From the NCBI GenBank assembly GCA_965276815.1, contig CBDIBE010000009.1:496001-560000 (forward strand): a stretch of DNA of 64,000 nucleotides, in the 5' to 3' direction. Of the stretch, positions 24,968-33,445 are shown one piece after another. Every line of letters begins with the position of its first letter. The first letter of the stretch is position 1. Under the pieces are notes generated by a model. It saw only the letters and a list, made by a program, of their open reading frames with translations, was not told the origin of the DNA and did no database searches. A program made the position numbers and the translations under genes. Origin of the DNA: JAVVHH01 sp965276815. GTDB lineage: Bacteria > Pseudomonadota > Alphaproteobacteria > Acetobacterales > Acetobacteraceae.

Positions 24968-25678
24968 CTAACGCTCAACGTCCAGCAACAATCTGGCAAC
25001 TAAGTCCGGAGCCGAAATCATCGCGTCATGGCCGGTCGCGACCTCCGCCCAGCCCCAGCCTGGGCGGCCGCGCGCCCAATCGCGGCAAATTTCCAGCGGC
25101 GGATAGATCGGGTCCGTGCATGCAACATAGGTGCAGGGACGGCCGTTGCCGACGGCAGGATTGGCGAGCAGCAGCTTGCTGGTGAATGTCCCGAGCGGGT
25201 GGGGTGTCAGCCGGCGCTCGATCCATGCGAGGTCGGCCGGGTCGCGGACGCCGAAATAGGTCGCGGGCACCGTTGGAATGCTGATGCCTCCGCTCGTCTC
25301 CTCGGCAAGTTGACGCCACGCCAAGCTGCGGGCGCCATCGACGTCGATCATCGACTGGCCATGCTCGAGAATGCGGCTGTCGAGGTAGACGAGATGCCGA
25401 ACCCGCTCTGGCATCCGGTCCGCCACGCCGGTGATGGTGATGCCGCCAAAGCTGTGGCCCACCAGGACCACATCGGACAGCTCTTCGGCCTCGATCACAC
25501 CGCCGACGTCGTCGATGAAGGTGTCCAGCGTGATCTGCTTGGAAAGCAGATGCCGGCGCTCCCCTAGTCCGGTCTGCGTGGGCGTGAAGACATCATGCCC
25601 CGCCTGGCGCAGCAGGGAAGCGACGTGCGACCAGCACCAGCCGCCATGGAAGGCGCCATGGACGAGGAGGAAGTTCAT
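24968..25678 (-). CDS. Alpha/beta-hydrolase (esterase, methylesterase/HNL-like), 236 aa
   Basis: Small alpha/beta-hydrolase. Oxyanion region FLLVHGAFHGGWCW (residues 3-16), nucleophile elbow VGHSFGG (Ser about 75) and the C-terminal catalytic His in TGHDAMIS (about 220). Length and motifs match the plant-like methylesterase/hydroxynitrile lyase group found in bacterial catabolic clusters; an ester substrate is likely but not identifiable. It begins 3 bases after an SBP gene, so the receptor and the hydrolase are one transcriptional unit: import followed by ester cleavage is a simple reading. Confidence 0.9.
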   Translation of the reverse strand: MNFLLVHGAFHGGWCWSHVASLLRQAGHDVFTPTQTGLGERRHLLSKQITLDTFIDDVGGVIEAEELSDVVLVGHSFGGITITGVADRMPERVRHLVYLDSRILEHGQSMIDVDGARSLAWRQLAEETSGGISIPTVPATYFGVRDPADLAWIERRLTPHPLGTFTSKLLLANPAVGNGRPCTYVACTDPIYPPLEICRDWARGRPGWGWAEVATGHDAMISAPDLVARLLLDVER

Positions 25679-25681
25679 AGC

Positions 25682-26914
25682 TCAGGTCTTCGAAACCATC
25701 GGGCATCCGCCCTGGTTCATCGGCCGGAACGCCTCCTCGAGCGGCGTGGTCGCGACCAGCTTGTAATAATCCCAGGGATAGCGGCTTTCGCTCTTCGCCT
25801 TGACCTGGAACAGGTAGGCGGGATGCAGCTTCTGGCCATCTTCGCGGATGCGTCCGGGTCCGAACGCGTCGTCGTCGGTCGGCGTCGCCTTCATCGCCGC
25901 CATCGCGGCGCGCCCGGACGCCTTGGCCTCGGTGGCGCCCATTGCACCAGCCACTTTCAGGTAATGCAGCACCCCGGAATAGGCGCCGGCCTGCTCCGGG
26001 TTCGGCTTCGTGTCGCCGAAGCTGGGCTGGACCCGCTTGGTGAAGGCGCGGGTCCGCTCGTTCAGATCCCAGTAGAAAGTCTCGGTTAGCAGCAGCCCAT
26101 CGGCCAGGTCGAGGCCGATACCGTGCACGTCGTTGATGTAGGTGATCGGCGCCGCAAGCTTGACACCCTTGCGCATCAAGCCGAACTCGCCGGCCTGCTT
26201 GACGCAGTTCACCAAGTCGTTGCCGGCAACCGCCGGGCAGATCACCTTCGCCCCGCTCGACTGCGCCTGCAGCAAGAAGGACGAGAAGTCCGTCGTCCCC
26301 GGGAACGGGTAGCGCACGGAGCCCAGCACCTTGCCGCCGGCCTGCTGGATGAACTCCGTCGCATCACGCTCCGCGGCCGTGCCGAAGGCGTAATCGGGGG
26401 TGACGAAAAACCACGTGTCGCCGCCGAGCTTCACCGTCGCCACGCAGGTCGAGTGCGCGCTCTCCCAGGAATCGAAAGCCCAGTGTACCAGGTTGGGCGT
26501 GCAAGCCTTCCCGGTCAGGTCCGAGGTGCCGGCGCCTGTATTGAGCTGGACCTTGTCCTTGTCGCGGACCACCGGCGCGAGCGCGATGGCGAGCGCGCTG
26601 TTGCTGATGTCGACGAGCGCGTCCACGCCCTGGCGGTCCATCCATTCCTGGGCGATGCCGAGGCCGGTATCGACCTTGTTGAGGTGGTCGGCGACCAGAA
26701 CCTGCACGTCGATGCCGCGTTCCGCCACGCCGGAATCCTGGATCGCCTGGCGCACGCAAGGCTCAATCAGCGGACCGCCGAGATCGCGATAGGTGCCGGT
26801 CATGTCGGCGAGGATGCCGAGCTTGATCGTCTGGCGGCCCTGGCTGCGCGCGCGCATTGGCGTTGCGAGCGCGCCGGCCAACCCGGCAACAAGGGTGCGG
26901 CGTCCGATGATCAT
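25682..26914 (-). CDS. ABC transporter substrate-binding protein, 410 aa
   Basis: Peripla_BP_6-type receptor with a twin-arginine-like leader (MIIGRRTLVAGLAGALATPMRARSQ). The mature protein starts IKLGILADMTGTYRDLGG; it has GKACTPNLVHWAFD, FYWDLNERTRAF and the C-terminal NQGGCPMVSKT. Closest in the window to the frameshifted SBP at 10199-11445 (shared DNCVKQAGEF-type segment and similar C-terminal half). GGAGAGGAG precedes the ATG. First gene of the 18-kb minus-strand run, divergent from a PRISE gene 135 bases away. Confidence 0.93.
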   Translation of the reverse strand: MIIGRRTLVAGLAGALATPMRARSQGRQTIKLGILADMTGTYRDLGGPLIEPCVRQAIQDSGVAERGIDVQVLVADHLNKVDTGLGIAQEWMDRQGVDALVDISNSALAIALAPVVRDKDKVQLNTGAGTSDLTGKACTPNLVHWAFDSWESAHSTCVATVKLGGDTWFFVTPDYAFGTAAERDATEFIQQAGGKVLGSVRYPFPGTTDFSSFLLQAQSSGAKVICPAVAGNDLVNCVKQAGEFGLMRKGVKLAAPITYINDVHGIGLDLADGLLLTETFYWDLNERTRAFTKRVQPSFGDTKPNPEQAGAYSGVLHYLKVAGAMGATEAKASGRAAMAAMKATPTDDDAFGPGRIREDGQKLHPAYLFQVKAKSESRYPWDYYKLVATTPLEEAFRPMNQGGCPMVSKT

Positions 26915-27049
26915 ATGTGGTCTCCTCTCCGTTATTGGGCAGCAAATGCCGGTTTCAGGCCGGCCCCATAGCTGCCGAAGCCTTGCGATTGTCCGACGTT
27001 ACCGATAGACATTCCTCAACGTCAATGCTCAAGGGGAGGCGGGCGGGCG
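26915..27049. promoter_or_regulatory. Divergent regulatory region between SBP and PRISE genes
   Basis: 135 bases between two divergent starts. ATTGTCCGACGTT at 26988-27000 is a near match to the TnGTnnnACnA palindrome found elsewhere (last base differs). A minus-strand TTGACG (27025-27020) with TAACGT 18 bases on would place a weak promoter over this site. AAGGGGAGG (27031-27039) is the ribosome-binding site of the PRISE gene. Confidence 0.35.
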
Positions 27050-28123
27050 GTGACGGTGGAACTGCTGGTGGTGGGCGCATCGGGCGTCGTCGGCCGCAAC
27101 GTGCTGCGCCATTTCGAGCAGCGCCCGGAATGGGGGCTCACCGGCCTGTCGCGCCGCACCCCCGATTTTCCGACCCGCGCCCGCATGCTCTCCGTCGATT
27201 TGCAGGACCCCGCCTCGTGCGAGGCGGCGGCGGCGCAGCTCGCCGATGTAACGCACGTGGTCTACTGCGCCACCTACGAGAAGGAAAACCTGCTGGCGGG
27301 ATGGCTGCAGGCCGACCATGCCGACATCAACGTCGCCATGCTGCGCAACTTGCTCGAACCGCTGCGTCACCAGGCATCGAGCTTGCGGCGCGTGCTTCTG
27401 CTGCAGGGGACGAAGGCGTACGGGGCGGCGGCGGGCACGTTCAAGCTGCCGGCCAAGGAGGACGACCCGCGCTATCTCGCGCCGAATTTTTACTATGGGC
27501 AGGAGGATTACGTCCGTGCGGCGCAGGAAGGCGCAAACTGGACTTGGACCGCGCTGCGGCCGCAATTCGTCTGCGGGTTCGCGCTCGGCAGCCCAATGAA
27601 CGGGCTTTCCGGCCTGGCGGTCTATGCCGCGATCTCGCGCGAACTTGGCTTGCCGCTGCGCTTCCCCGGCGGCCCGTCCCGCGTGCAGGAGGCCACCGAC
27701 TCGCGCCTGCTCGCCCAAGCGGTGGAGTGGGCGCTGACGACCCCCGACTGCGGCGGTGAGATCTTCAACATCGTCAACGGTGACTGCTTCACCTGGGATT
27801 CACTCTGGCCGAAGATCGCCGACGCTTTCGGCATGAAACTCGCCGCCGCCGCGCCCGCGCGCCTCGCCCGCGTCATGCCGAGCAAGACCGACATCTGGGA
27901 CCGTGTCGTCGCCCGGCATGGGCTCCGGCGCTACACGCTGGCGCAGCTCGTGCCGAACTGGGGCATGGTCGACTACCTGCTGGGCTACAAGACGCCGGAG
28001 CAGCCGATGCTGCTCTCCGGCCTCAAAGCCCGCAAATTTGGCTTCCACGCGTGCATGGACAGTGAGCAGATGTTCTTGGACTGGATCGGCATCCTGCAAG
28101 CCGAGCGGATCATCCCAGCATGA
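27050..28123 (+). CDS. PRISE-type SDR reductase, second copy, 357 aa
   Basis: Homologue of the protein at 22207-23256, with the same order of motifs: VVGASGVVGRNVLRHF, LSRRTPDF, DVTHVVYCATYE, LLQGTKAYGAAAGTF and FYYGQEDYV carrying the catalytic Tyr. NADPH-dependent enone reductase is the family function. GTG 27050 has a good ribosome-binding site 10 bases upstream; the GTG 6 bases later is possible. It overlaps the acyl-CoA synthetase gene by 4 bases (ATGA), so reduction and CoA activation may be consecutive steps on one compound. The two copies are clearly diverged, suggesting different substrates. Confidence 0.88.
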   Translation: MTVELLVVGASGVVGRNVLRHFEQRPEWGLTGLSRRTPDFPTRARMLSVDLQDPASCEAAAAQLADVTHVVYCATYEKENLLAGWLQADHADINVAMLRNLLEPLRHQASSLRRVLLLQGTKAYGAAAGTFKLPAKEDDPRYLAPNFYYGQEDYVRAAQEGANWTWTALRPQFVCGFALGSPMNGLSGLAVYAAISRELGLPLRFPGGPSRVQEATDSRLLAQAVEWALTTPDCGGEIFNIVNGDCFTWDSLWPKIADAFGMKLAAAAPARLARVMPSKTDIWDRVVARHGLRRYTLAQLVPNWGMVDYLLGYKTPEQPMLLSGLKARKFGFHACMDSEQMFLDWIGILQAERIIPA

Positions 28124-29721
28124 TCCTGATCCGCGACGAACCGGCACGGTGGAACTCCGCCCCCGACCTCGTGCGGGACAAGGCGCGCCAGCACGGCGAC
28201 AAGGTGTTCGCCACCGTAGACGGGACGCCCCTCACCTACCGGCAACTCGACAAGCTGTCCGATGCGGTCGCTGCCGGCCTGGTGCGCGCCGGCATCCAGC
28301 CCGGCGACTGCGTCGCCACGCTGCTCGCGAACTGTCCCGAGCAGCTCCTAATCTGGATCGGCACGAGCAAGGCGGGCGCCATCTGGGCGCCGCTGAACGC
28401 GAGCCTCACCGGCGACGACCTCGCGCACACGCTGCGCAACAGCGGCGCGCGCCTGCTCGCAACCGACGCCGAGGGCGCCGTCAGAATCGGCCAGCTCCCG
28501 GCCGAGCTGCGAGATAGCGTCGAGATCTGCCTGACCGAGCGGATCACCGAATGGCAGGCCACGACCGCATCGCCTCCTGCCCTTCGCCAAGCGCCCGGCG
28601 AGCCAGCCATGATCCTCTACACCGGCGGTACCACCGGGCTGCCCAAAGGCGTTGTCCTGCCGCATTTCGCCATCGTCGCCGCCGGTTACCGCTACGGGGA
28701 GACGCTGCAGGCCACCGCCGCCGACCGGCACTACACGTCGCTGCCGCTATTCCATGCGAGCGGCGTCCAGCTCGGCATCGTCGGCCCGCTGCTCAACGAC
28801 ATGACGACGGTCATGGACCGCCGTTTCAGCGCCTCCAACTACTGGCAGCGCGTGATCGAGGCCGAGGCGACCATCATCGACCCGATCAGCACGATGATGT
28901 CGGTGCTGGTCCAGCAACCTCCGGGTCCGCTCGACCGCGCGCACCGGGTGCGGATCAGCACCGGGGTGAACGCGCAGATCCCGCCCGCGGTGCCGGAGGA
29001 GTTCACGCGCCGCTTCGGGGTGCCGATCGTCGACATCTACGGCCAGTCGGAGACCGGCGGCGCCATGGCGACCGCCAACCGGCTGGATAGCGCGATGCCC
29101 GGCTCCGTCGGCCGGCCGCACGGCTGGTCGCAGGTCGCCATCGTCGACGGGAATGACTGCTCGCTGCCGCCCGGCGTCCAAGGCACGATCGTGCTGCGGC
29201 CGACCGTGCCGTTCACCTTCATGCTGGGCTACCAGAACGACCCGGAGGCGACGCGGAAAGCCTGGCGCAATCTCTGGTTCCATTCCGGCGATCTCGGGAT
29301 GCTGGACGAAGCCGGCAACCTGTTCTTCGTCGGACGGCAGGCGCACTGGCTACGCCGGCGCGGCGAGAACATTTCCGCCTATGAAATCGAGGCCGTGCTG
29401 ACCCGGCACCCCGCCGTGCGCGAGGCGATCATCACCGGCGTGCCCTCGGAACTCGGCGAGGAGGACGTCAAGGCCTGGATTGTCCCGGAAGGTGCCCGGC
29501 CCGACGAGATGGACCTGATCCGCTGGTGCTTAGGCGCCCTCGCCCCGTTCAAGGTACCGCGTTATATCGCCTTCGTGGACGATTTTCCGCGGTCGGCCAC
29601 GAAGCGGGAGGTGGAGCGCGCGAAGGTGAAGGCCTGGAGCGCCGCCGGGCACTGGGACCGCGAGGCGGTTTTGGGGCGGCTCTCCCCGGAGGCGCTCGCG
29701 CGGGCCGTCAACGCGCGGTGA
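28120..29721 (+). CDS. AMP-forming acyl-CoA synthetase, 533 aa
   Basis: Class I adenylate-forming ligase. P-loop MILYTGGTTGLPKGV (about 164-178), IYGQSETGG (about 305), FHSGDLGMLDEAGNLFFVGR, RRRGENISAYEIEAVL and the C-terminal lysine region RSATKREVERAK, close to caiC/fadD13-like enzymes. Start overlaps the PRISE gene. It converges on the crotonase gene, the two coding ends overlapping by 14 bases. Substrate presumably the carboxylic acid made or released after PRISE reduction (inference). Confidence 0.93.
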   Translation: MILIRDEPARWNSAPDLVRDKARQHGDKVFATVDGTPLTYRQLDKLSDAVAAGLVRAGIQPGDCVATLLANCPEQLLIWIGTSKAGAIWAPLNASLTGDDLAHTLRNSGARLLATDAEGAVRIGQLPAELRDSVEICLTERITEWQATTASPPALRQAPGEPAMILYTGGTTGLPKGVVLPHFAIVAAGYRYGETLQATAADRHYTSLPLFHASGVQLGIVGPLLNDMTTVMDRRFSASNYWQRVIEAEATIIDPISTMMSVLVQQPPGPLDRAHRVRISTGVNAQIPPAVPEEFTRRFGVPIVDIYGQSETGGAMATANRLDSAMPGSVGRPHGWSQVAIVDGNDCSLPPGVQGTIVLRPTVPFTFMLGYQNDPEATRKAWRNLWFHSGDLGMLDEAGNLFFVGRQAHWLRRRGENISAYEIEAVLTRHPAVREAIITGVPSELGEEDVKAWIVPEGARPDEMDLIRWCLGALAPFKVPRYIAFVDDFPRSATKREVERAKVKAWSAAGHWDREAVLGRLSPEALARAVNAR

Positions 29722-30598
29722 AGCGTGGCGATGCGCTGCCGGGAGGGAAGCTCAGCGTGGCCGGGTCAAGCGGGCCAAATTTCGGCGCGCGCCGTTGCTG
29801 ATGCGCCGCGACTCCCTCGGCAAAGTCGGGCCCCTTCATCATCGCGCCGATCAGCGCTTTTGACGCTTCGATCGTCTGGCCGCCCTGCAGCGTCATGAGC
29901 TCGCCGTACATCTGCAGCTTCGCCGCGGCGACCGCATGCGGGGACACCGACGACGCGATGCTGCTGGCAATCGCCGCAACCTTGGAATCGAACTCCGCTG
30001 GCGCGAACACGCCATTCAGCAGACCCATGCTGCGCGCTTCCTCGGCCAGGAAGACCCGGCCGGTGATCAAGATCTCCGCGGCATTGGTCAGTCCCACCAG
30101 CTTCGGCAGCAGCCATGCCAGGCCGTATTCGGCCGGCATCCCGAGCCGCGCCGTCGCCGTGGTGAGTTTGGCGCCCTCGACCGCGTAGCGCAGGTCGGAG
30201 AAGGCGGCGAGCGCCAGTCCCATACCTGCGCACGCGCCATTGACCGCGCAGATGATCGGCTTGCGGATGCCCCACTGCCAGATCACGTCGTGGTCGAATT
30301 CGGGATGGACGCCGTAGCCGGGCCTCGCGAGCTCATCGCCTTGCAAGCTCTCGACGTAATCGGTGCGGCCGTCGGTATAGGTGTCGAGCGCCTTCATGTC
30401 GGCGCCGACGCAGAATTGCTGGCCTGTCCCGGTCAGCACGATGACGCGGACCGCGGCGTCGCGTTCGGCCTCGGCCATCACCCAGCGATATTCCTGGTTC
30501 ATCCGCTTGGTCCAAGAATTGCCGCGGCCCGGCCGATGCAGCCGCACCGTCGCCACGCCATCAACCGCGACGCCATACTGGACGACCTTGAGTTCCAC
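29708..30598 (-). CDS. Crotonase-fold protein, non-canonical active site, 296 aa
   Basis: Enoyl-CoA hydratase/isomerase superfamily. The oxyanion-hole segments are present (CVGADMKAL near 62-70 and NGACAGMGLALA near 120), but the first catalytic Glu position of hydratases (GGGxEL) is Leu/Ala and the second (FGxPE) reads KLTTATARLG; an acidic residue occurs only in GMPAEYGLAW. It may therefore be an isomerase, lyase or hydrolase of the superfamily. The family EKRxPxF tail is absent; the protein ends SFPPGSASPRFTAR. Separated from the thiolase gene by 197 bases without a recognisable gene. Confidence 0.82.
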   Translation of the reverse strand: MELKVVQYGVAVDGVATVRLHRPGRGNSWTKRMNQEYRWVMAEAERDAAVRVIVLTGTGQQFCVGADMKALDTYTDGRTDYVESLQGDELARPGYGVHPEFDHDVIWQWGIRKPIICAVNGACAGMGLALAAFSDLRYAVEGAKLTTATARLGMPAEYGLAWLLPKLVGLTNAAEILITGRVFLAEEARSMGLLNGVFAPAEFDSKVAAIASSIASSVSPHAVAAAKLQMYGELMTLQGGQTIEASKALIGAMMKGPDFAEGVAAHQQRRAPKFGPLDPATLSFPPGSASPRFTAR

Positions 30599-30795
30599 TC
30601 CCGCCTCCTGACCGTCAGTTTCGCAACGGCTTGCCGGTGCCGAGCGTGTGTTCGAGGCGACCCCGGATCGGCAATGTCTGCCTCAGCGACGTCGCTGCGG
30701 ACGTCCGGCCCGTCACCCGCGAGGTCCAGCACACGACAGGCACGCCGGCATTGGCGCCTTGGGCACCACCAGGCCGACCCGGCGGATCGCGTGCA

Positions 30796-31932
30796 TCAGA
30801 CCGCTTCCAGCACCGTCGCGATCCCCTGGCCGCCGCCGATGCACTGCGTCGCCAGCGCATGCCGTCCGCCCTCCCGCCGCAGCAGCGAAGCGGCCTTGCC
30901 GACCAGGCGCGCGCCCGTGGCACCCAGCGGATGGCCGATGGCGAGCGCGCCGCCGTCAATGTTCAGCGTCTCGTCGCGGATGTGCAGGTCCCGCGCGCAG
31001 GCGATGGCCTGGCTGGCGAACGCCTCGTTCATCTCAACCACGTCGACGTCCGCGATCGTGACGCCGGAGCGGTCCAGCGCCTTGCGGGTCGCGGTGATCG
31101 GACCGATCCCCATGATCTCCGGCCCGCAGCCCGCGACCGCCACGCCCCGCAAGCGCGCCAGCTTCGGCAAGCCCTTGCGGTCCGCGTACTCCTCGCTGCA
31201 GACCAGCACCGCGGCGCAGCCATCGGTCAACGGCGACGAGGTGCCGGCGGTCACCGAACCCTCGGCCTGGAAGGCGGGTTTCAGCCCGGCCAAGCCCGCC
31301 GGACTCGTATCCGGCCGCAGGCAGCCATCCTGGGCGACGACTTCTCCGTCCGCCCGGATCGGCACGATCTCCTCGGCCAAGCGGCCGGCCTGCTGCGCCG
31401 CCGCAGCGCGCTGTTGGCTGCGCACGGCGAACGCCTCCTGATCGGCGCGCGACACCTGCCAGCCGTTCGCGACGTTCTCCGCGGTATCGCCCATGTTCAT
31501 GTAAGCGCCGGGTTGCTTCTCGTGCAGCACCGGATTGGGCAGGAAATTGAACCCGCCCATCGTGACGCGGCTCATGCTCTCGACGCCGGCGCAGATGAAC
31601 ACCTCGCCGGCGCCAAGCTGGATCTGGCCCGCGGCGTTGTGGACGGACTGCATCGAGGAGCCGCAGAACCGGTTCACCGTGGTGCCGGCGACGCTGATTG
31701 GCAGGCCCGCCAGCAACGCGACCAGGCGCGCCATGTTGTAGCCCTGCTCGCCCTCCGGGAAGGCGCAACCCAGGATCAGGTCTTCGATGTCGGTGGGCTC
31801 GACCCCAGTGCGGGCCACCAATTCGCGCACGACCTGCGCCGCCAGGTCATCCGGCCGGACACGGGCAAGGGCGCCCTTGCGCGCCAAGGTGAACGGAGAC
31901 CGGACGTAACCGGCGATGACCACTGTGCTCAT
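30796..31932 (-). CDS. Acetyl-CoA acyltransferase (thiolase), 378 aa
   Basis: Canonical degradative thiolase that cleaves 3-ketoacyl-CoA with CoA. Nucleophilic Cys in TVNRFCGSSMQS (about 85-96), His in GGALAIGHPLGATG (about 330-343) and the second Cys in TQCIGGGQG (about 364). ATG 31932 has GAGGAG upstream; the longer frame before it overlaps the next gene. It is the only protein in the window with all thiolase catalytic residues, so it probably ends the beta-oxidation-like sequence of this minus-strand cluster. Confidence 0.94.
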   Translation of the reverse strand: MSTVVIAGYVRSPFTLARKGALARVRPDDLAAQVVRELVARTGVEPTDIEDLILGCAFPEGEQGYNMARLVALLAGLPISVAGTTVNRFCGSSMQSVHNAAGQIQLGAGEVFICAGVESMSRVTMGGFNFLPNPVLHEKQPGAYMNMGDTAENVANGWQVSRADQEAFAVRSQQRAAAAQQAGRLAEEIVPIRADGEVVAQDGCLRPDTSPAGLAGLKPAFQAEGSVTAGTSSPLTDGCAAVLVCSEEYADRKGLPKLARLRGVAVAGCGPEIMGIGPITATRKALDRSGVTIADVDVVEMNEAFASQAIACARDLHIRDETLNIDGGALAIGHPLGATGARLVGKAASLLRREGGRHALATQCIGGGQGIATVLEAV

Positions 31933-31957
31933 GCTGCGCTCCTCATCCAGCAAACAC

Positions 31958-33445
31958 CTATGCCGAGAGCCAAAACCGGTCCCCGCCCACGGCGGCAGGC
32001 GCGCCGCAGAACTCCGCGCCCTCCATCCGCGCCACCAGTTCTGCATCCTCACTCGTCGCCACCGCGCGCCGCCCGTCGTCTAGGTCGATGATCGCGACGC
32101 CCCTGGGCGGCTTGCCTCGGTCATGCAGCACGGTGAAGCCAGCGACGCGGCCAGGCCCGCTTGGGTCAAGCGCCACTGAACGGGAGGGCGCAGCCCGGGC
32201 AACCTCGTCCGTCACATCGGCCGCGTGGAAGCCATACGGCGCGGGCTGCGTCGACCAGAGACCAAATCCTTGTTTGGTCATGGTTCCGGAGACCGAGGAG
32301 ACGAGACCGGTCCGTCCCTCCCCCGTGCGAAGCTTTTGCGCCATCCGCGCCGTCGATTGCAGCACGTAATTGTTGTACGGGCCGCCCGCAAAGGACATCC
32401 CGCCGGTGACGGTCAGGTCGCGCCGCTGATCGATGCCCAGCTCGGCCGCATACGCCTCGACCGCGACCGGGAAGCAGCTGTACAGCTCAAGCAGGTCAAC
32501 CTCGCCCATGTTAAGGCCGAACGGTGCCAGCGCCGCTTGACCGGCAATCCGGGCGCCTGGGCACGCGTCCAGCTCGGCGCGGGCACAGACCGGGACCATG
32601 TGGTTCGATTCTGTGCTGGCCCATGGATAGACCCAGCGGTCGCGCGGCACGCCCATCGCCTCCGCCGTGCGCGCGGAGCAGAACAATAGTGCCCCAGCTT
32701 GGTCGACGTTCCACGAGGAGCAGTGCAGTTTGGTGTAGGGGAAGGCCTGCATCGGATTGCGCTCGGACCCGGCGCGGATGGCCTCGGGCGGAAAGTGCTT
32801 GCGCGTCCAGGCCGCCGGGTTCTCCGCCGCGATGGCGCTGAACCGGCTGTACAGTGCCGCGATCTGGTCCCGGTGCGCCTCGACGCTCAGGCCGCGCCGG
32901 GCACGGAACGCGCTCTCCATCATCGCATACAGGCCGACGGGCATGCGCAAGCCGGCCCGTACCTCCGCCTCGTGGCGCAGCTCCTCCTTCGGCGCCAACA
33001 CAACGTCGGGCGTACCGCCCGGGTCCGGCGATGGCACCTCCTGGCCGGCGATGCGGGCACGCAGGATGCGATAGCCGGCGTCGCCGCCCACCACCAGGGC
33101 GGCTTCGATCGCGCCGGCGGCGATCGCGCTGCACGCGTTGCCGAACAGCGTCTGCTGCAGCACCCCCACCGTGGACAGCACGGTTTCGGCGCGCGCCGCC
33201 CCAACCGCGTGCGCGATGGCCCGAGCCGGATCGCCATACGACCAGCGGCCCCGCGGCACCAAGATGCGGTCCAGCGCGCCCAGCAGCCCAGGCGCACCGG
33301 TATCCGCCCCTGCCAGCCGGGTCGCCTCGATCATCATCGCGAGCGGGTCGAGCGCCCGGCTCGGATTCTCCTCGCGCTGCGTGGCGACACCGATGCCGAC
33401 CAGGACGGGCGTGCGGGCCGGGTCCATCACGTCTGTCTTGCTCAT
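31958..33445 (-). CDS. Thiolase-like protein with C-terminal OB-like domain, 495 aa
   Basis: Acetyl-CoA acetyltransferase-like protein of the long (about 500 residue) subgroup. N-terminal half of the thiolase fold has VGVLQQTLFGNACSAIAAG; the usual GHPxGA histidine loop is replaced by TGGMSFAGGPYNNYVLQS, a known feature of this subgroup, so normal thiolysis is doubtful. The last 90 residues (VAGFTVLHDRGKPPRGVAIIDLDDGRRAVA) form a small beta-rich domain resembling a DUF35-type OB-fold. Its start overlaps the end of the CoA-transferase gene by 4 bases. Role unproven; carbon-carbon bond cleavage in side-chain breakdown is a reasonable guess. Confidence 0.85.
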   Translation of the reverse strand: MSKTDVMDPARTPVLVGIGVATQREENPSRALDPLAMMIEATRLAGADTGAPGLLGALDRILVPRGRWSYGDPARAIAHAVGAARAETVLSTVGVLQQTLFGNACSAIAAGAIEAALVVGGDAGYRILRARIAGQEVPSPDPGGTPDVVLAPKEELRHEAEVRAGLRMPVGLYAMMESAFRARRGLSVEAHRDQIAALYSRFSAIAAENPAAWTRKHFPPEAIRAGSERNPMQAFPYTKLHCSSWNVDQAGALLFCSARTAEAMGVPRDRWVYPWASTESNHMVPVCARAELDACPGARIAGQAALAPFGLNMGEVDLLELYSCFPVAVEAYAAELGIDQRRDLTVTGGMSFAGGPYNNYVLQSTARMAQKLRTGEGRTGLVSSVSGTMTKQGFGLWSTQPAPYGFHAADVTDEVARAAPSRSVALDPSGPGRVAGFTVLHDRGKPPRGVAIIDLDDGRRAVATSEDAELVARMEGAEFCGAPAAVGGDRFWLSA

